DNA of 64,000 bases from Lachnospiraceae bacterium JC7 (GTDB lineage: Bacteria; Bacillota; Clostridia; Lachnospirales; Lachnospiraceae): NCBI GenBank assembly GCA_000513555.1, contig ALYD01000011.1, positions 35,579 to 99,578 on the forward strand, written 5' to 3'. Of the stretch, positions 62,028-64,000 are shown piece after piece; position 1 is the first letter of the stretch; every line of letters starts with the position of its first letter. Under the pieces are notes generated by a model. The model had not been told where the DNA came from, did not search any database, and was given only the letters and a program-made list of their open reading frames with translations. The position numbers and the translations under genes are program-made.

Positions 62028-64000
62028 TACAGGAGCGGGCGCTTCTTTTTTTCGTTTTTTATCAAAGAGAGCGCTGATGCTCATTGCTTTTCTGCTTCTG
62101 GTTCTCGGAGCTTCAATTACGGCAAGGGCGGATACCATCGATCTTTCGGTGACTTACGGCTACCAGAATATAGCTAAAGCCGGAAGATATCTGCCCCTCA
62201 ATGTACATATAGAAAATACGGGAGAGCAGACTTTTTCAGGTTACATCCATGTGTATATGGTGGAGTCTGAGAACAGTGTCTATGAGTATCAGTATAAGAA
62301 GACAGTGGAAGGGGAGTCCGAGGACAATCTTTCAGTTACGGTTTCTCTAAGCTCGGGAGTAAATCAGATCCTTGTTACCGCCGAGGATATAAACGGTACG
62401 GTCATGGGTTCCAGAAGAGTGGGCCTTGATGTTGCGGGATCGGACGCAGAGCTCATAGTGGGAATCATTTCCCAGAGTCCTGAGGCACTGTCCTATCTCG
62501 GCGGAGTAGGTATCAATAACGGTATACTCCGTACCAGAACAGTGGCCCTGGATATCAAAAATCTTCCGCGGGATAAGAGTGAGCTTGATCAGCTGGATGT
62601 ACTCCTTATATCTGATTATCCGGCGGAGTTCATGAAGGACAGTGAAGCAAGAACCATACTCGACTGGGTCAGAAAAGGCGGAGTACTGGTACTGGGCACC
62701 GGTTCAAGAGGAAATCAGGCGCTGGCCCCGCATTTTGACGGATATCTGAAAAATGCATTATCACCGTCATCCATGAAGGTTCAGATGGTTGACAGTGATG
62801 ATGACCAGAGTGACGAGATGACCCTTTCGGCTTCTGCCATAACACTTAACAGCGGCAGAGAGGTGATGTTCTCGAACAACATCCCCATACTGTCAACTGT
62901 GACAGAGGGAACCGGAATCATCGCCATCTGCGGATACGATTTCTGTGATATACAGCGCTATGCCACAGATCAGGTATTTTATGTGGATAAACTTTTTACG
63001 GCCATACTTGGACAGAGCCGTATGGATAAGTTATCCGTGGCGGCAACGGAAAGAAGCCTCAGACTTTATTGGGATATACAGTCCCTTATGAATATGAGTG
63101 ACGTAAGAAAGATCCCTGAGCCTATGTTCTATGTGAGCATACTGTTTGCCTATGTTCTTCTCATAGGACCGGGTATTTATTTCTACCTCAGGACTCATGA
63201 AATGATCAGGGTATACCGATCCAGCGTTTTGGTAATAACCATTCTTGCGACTCTTCTTATATGGGTAATGGGAGTGGGTACCAGATTTACAGGTCCATTC
63301 CTTACCTATGCGAGGATCAAGGATGTTTCCGAGGACAGTATCAATGAGACGGATTACATCAATCTTCGCTCTCCGTATAACAAGACCTACAGCTTTGATG
63401 TTAAGTCTGAATACTACGTTTATCCTGTTTTAAAGGGTTCCGATTATAACGGAGATATTCAGGAGATCGTCATGAACAGTGAAAAGGGCCACACCACCAT
63501 CAGCAACTATCGTGATAAAACCGAGATCACCATTGCAAACACTGCGCCCTTCACTGCAAGATACTTTGAGCTCAACACCAAGACACCCAACACCTCTGGA
63601 TATTTCACCACAGATATGGTGTATTCCTCAGGTGAAATAAAAGGAAGTCTCAGAAATTCATCCCAGTATTCTCTTACTGATGCTGCTATTCTGATCTACG
63701 GAAAAGTGATCCGCATCGGGAAGCTTGATGCGGGAGAAGAAGTGGATCTGGCAGGAAAGGAAATGATCAATGTTCCGGTCGGAGACTGTCAGAGGATAGC
63801 AGAGACTGTGACGACCGGCTCAGGCCTCGGATTCCTAAAGTATTACATTTCAAACTACATGACCGGATACTACGGTGATGCAAAGCTGGTTGGCTTTGTT
63901 CAGGATGATGAGACAGAGAATTTTCTTGATTTTACAGAACAGTCAGGTTATGAGAATTACGGTGCCACTATGATCGTTTCTTCTCTCGCATCAAGCTTCC
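61993..64000 (+). CDS. Large signal-peptide-bearing membrane protein, partial
   Basis: The frame is open from ATG 61993 to the window end with no stop (at least 669 codons). The start inside the kinase gene is preferred to ATG 62077 because it supplies the basic residues (FLSKRAL) ahead of the hydrophobic signal (MLIAFLLLVLGAS). The external part has a beta domain (VHIENTGEQTFSGYIHVY), then a glutamine-amidotransferase-like Rossmann region (ELIVGIISQSPEAL, LDVLLISDYPAEF, WVRKGGVLVLGTG). Two membrane helices follow near residues 380-435 (VSILFAYVLLIGPGIYFYL). No enzyme function can be assigned. Possibly cotranscribed with the kinase. Confidence 0.7.
   Translation, partial: MKSSVSIQEEDDTGAGASFFRFLSKRALMLIAFLLLVLGASITARADTIDLSVTYGYQNIAKAGRYLPLNVHIENTGEQTFSGYIHVYMVESENSVYEYQYKKTVEGESEDNLSVTVSLSSGVNQILVTAEDINGTVMGSRRVGLDVAGSDAELIVGIISQSPEALSYLGGVGINNGILRTRTVALDIKNLPRDKSELDQLDVLLISDYPAEFMKDSEARTILDWVRKGGVLVLGTGSRGNQALAPHFDGYLKNALSPSSMKVQMVDSDDDQSDEMTLSASAITLNSGREVMFSNNIPILSTVTEGTGIIAICGYDFCDIQRYATDQVFYVDKLFTAILGQSRMDKLSVAATERSLRLYWDIQSLMNMSDVRKIPEPMFYVSILFAYVLLIGPGIYFYLRTHEMIRVYRSSVLVITILATLLIWVMGVGTRFTGPFLTYARIKDVSEDSINETDYINLRSPYNKTYSFDVKSEYYVYPVLKGSDYNGDIQEIVMNSEKGHTTISNYRDKTEITIANTAPFTARYFELNTKTPNTSGYFTTDMVYSSGEIKGSLRNSSQYSLTDAAILIYGKVIRIGKLDAGEEVDLAGKEMINVPVGDCQRIAETVTTGSGLGFLKYYISNYMTGYYGDAKLVGFVQDDETENFLDFTEQSGYENYGATMIVSSLASSF

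Overview
The window looks like chromosomal DNA of an anaerobic Gram-positive Clostridia member, most likely Lachnospiraceae. This is inferred from family content: DUF4317 and DUF4358 proteins, a transcriptional T-box, secreted proteins with Thr/Ala/Glu-rich linkers, ribosome sites of the AGGAGG type, a tRNA-Gly gene without an encoded CCA, and rho-independent terminators after most units. I cannot name the genus from sequence alone.

Layout. 1-3034: end of a Crp/Fnr-type regulator, a DUF2232 membrane protein, a cytidylate-kinase-like protein and argC. 3121-8726: a T-box leader (specifier probably ATC, isoleucine), an unusual four-way-junction repeat inserted in the leader, a complete TRAP transporter (P, Q, M subunits), ilvD with its own promoter, and the C-terminal stump of a D-2-hydroxyacid dehydrogenase. 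This looks like a branched-chain amino acid unit with a dedicated carboxylate importer. 8797-12065: a Tat-exported, lipobox-carrying FMN/FAD reductase divergent from a LysR regulator, probably extracellular anaerobic respiration on an unknown acceptor. 12140-20328: three secreted SGNH-hydrolase paralogues (one with degraded catalytic motifs), a tRNA-Gly, a flavin reductase, a DUF4358 lipoprotein and an MBOAT/DHHW pair typical of extracytoplasmic O-acylation. 20499-27321: housekeeping genes (M3 peptidase, polysaccharide deacetylase, pseudouridine synthase, DUF4317, mnmA).

27564-55643 is a large surface-glycan region: rfbA, rfbB and rfbD for dTDP-rhamnose (no rfbC seen), glmM, then leuA standing alone among glycan genes. 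It continues with one GT8 and five GT2 glycosyltransferases, one probable non-classical glycosyltransferase, two MOP-type flippases, three acyltransferase-3 proteins, a DegT aminotransferase paired with an ATP-grasp ligase, a DUF2304 protein, a DUF2142 membrane protein, and an ABC-2 polysaccharide exporter permease without its ATPase. An L,D-transpeptidase with wall-binding repeats lies in the middle. At least two surface polymers are probably made here, and the acyltransferases and the MBOAT/DHHW pair are candidates to decorate them.

55662-64000: a PlsC-type acyltransferase, pheA, ppk, a VanRS-like two-component system, and the start of a large signal-peptide-bearing membrane protein that runs off the window. 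The most novel-looking items are the T-box-controlled TRAP/ilvD unit, the cloverleaf repeat inside its leader, the reductase with a non-fumarate active-site motif, and the aminotransferase/ATP-grasp cassette.
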